Source of the DNA: DATLGB01 sp038258425
GTDB taxonomy: Bacteria; Actinomycetota; Thermoleophilia; Solirubrobacterales; Solirubrobacteraceae
NCBI GenBank assembly: GCA_038258425.1
Contig: JBBSPV010000056.1
Coordinates: 1-21,424 of the forward strand
Direction: 5' to 3'
Length of the DNA stretch: 21,424 nucleotides
In this document: one piece after another, positions 21,110-21,424 of the stretch
Numbering within the stretch: the first letter of the stretch is position 1
Layout of the letters: every line of letters begins with the position of its first letter
The notes under the pieces: model-generated
Told to the model about the DNA's origin: nothing
Databases searched by the model: none
Seen by the model: the letters and a program-made list of their open reading frames with translations, nothing else
Translations under genes and position numbers: made by a program

Positions 21110-21424
21110 TTCACGGAGAGTTTGATCCTGGCTCAGGACGAACGCTGGCGGCGTGCTTAACACATGCAAGTGGAGCGACGAACCGGGGCTTGCCCCGGGG
21201 CAGAGCCGCGAACGGGTGAGTAACACGTGGGTAACCTACCTCGATGACCGGGACAACCCGAGGAAACTCGGGCTAATACCGGATGTACTCCGTTTCCTCA
21301 AGGATTCGGTGAAAAGATAGCTTCGGCCTTCGCGTCGAGATGGGCCCGCGGCGCATTAGCTTGTTGGTGGGGTAACGGCCTACCAAGGCATCGATGCGTA
21401 GCTGGTCTGAGAGGACGATCAGCC
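21110..21424 (+). rRNA. 16S ribosomal RNA, 5' part (continues beyond window)
   Basis: The universal 5' sequence AGAGTTTGATCCTGGCTCAG starts at 21117, equal to E. coli position 8, so the mature 5' end is near 21110. Further universal blocks are ACGCTGGCGGCGTGCTTAAC, GGGTGAGTAACACGTGG, CTAATACCGGAT and the V2-end block with GGTAACGGCCTACCAAGGC followed by GGTCTGAGAGGACGATCAGCC. About the first 315 nt are present. Orientation is the same as tyrS. CAAGTGGAGCGACG replaces the common CAAGTCGAGCG after the first helix. The lineage is actinobacterial, with Thermoleophilia likely but not tested. Confidence 0.97.

Noticed and set aside
1..21424. CRISPR array, prophage or insertion sequence
   Set aside because: No regularly spaced identical repeats, transposase, integrase or phage structural genes were recognised on either strand.

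Overview
The window is about 74% GC by eye, uses GTG starts often, and joins genes by 4-base stop/start overlaps. It ends in the first ~315 nt of a bacterial 16S rRNA. Together these point to a high-GC actinobacterium. The 16S 5' region and the leu/ilvE/cimA gene set fit Thermoleophilia (Solirubrobacterales-like) best, but that placement is from memory of the group and was not computed.

Layout. (1) 1-464: the N-terminal part of a patatin-like lipase on the minus strand runs off the left edge, and a short divergent control region holds a palindrome. (2) 465-11543, all plus strand: XRE-cupin regulator, leuC, leuD, Bcr/CflA-type MFS exporter, CYP110-like cytochrome P450, leuB, AbiEi-like/DUF559 protein, ilvE, cimA, DegT-type aminotransferase. 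(3) 11703-12152: a STAS-domain anti-sigma-factor antagonist, converging with (4) 12155-14412 on the minus strand: GNAT acetyltransferase, ABC ATPase and ABC-2 permease, read in that order. (5) 14433-16938, plus strand: argH, alkyladenine DNA glycosylase and an HD-domain protein as an overlapping operon. (6) 16953-19424, minus strand: a class A penicillin-binding protein, divergent from (7) tyrS at 19537-20733. (8) 20734-21424: ribosomal RNA promoter, leader and the start of 16S rRNA.

How the genes fit together. CimA, LeuCD and LeuB form the citramalate (threonine-independent) route from pyruvate and acetyl-CoA to 2-oxobutyrate. LeuCD and LeuB also serve leucine synthesis, and IlvE does the final transamination of branched-chain 2-oxo acids. 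No leuA is visible here. The biosynthetic cluster is interrupted by genes with no evident role in the pathway (MFS exporter, P450, DUF559 protein). Promoter-like elements sit directly in front of the P450, leuB and ilvE, so the run is probably several transcription units.

Most of the window is ordinary core metabolism, cell wall and translation. The least explained parts are a cluster of alternating GTGACG/CGTCAC sites with two 41-bp repeat units between leuB and the DUF559 gene, the palindrome in front of the XRE-cupin/leuC pair, an 8-bp-arm inverted repeat between the penicillin-binding protein gene and tyrS, and mutually exclusive hairpins in the rRNA leader. I saw no CRISPR array, complete mobile element, tRNA gene or recognisable defence system.
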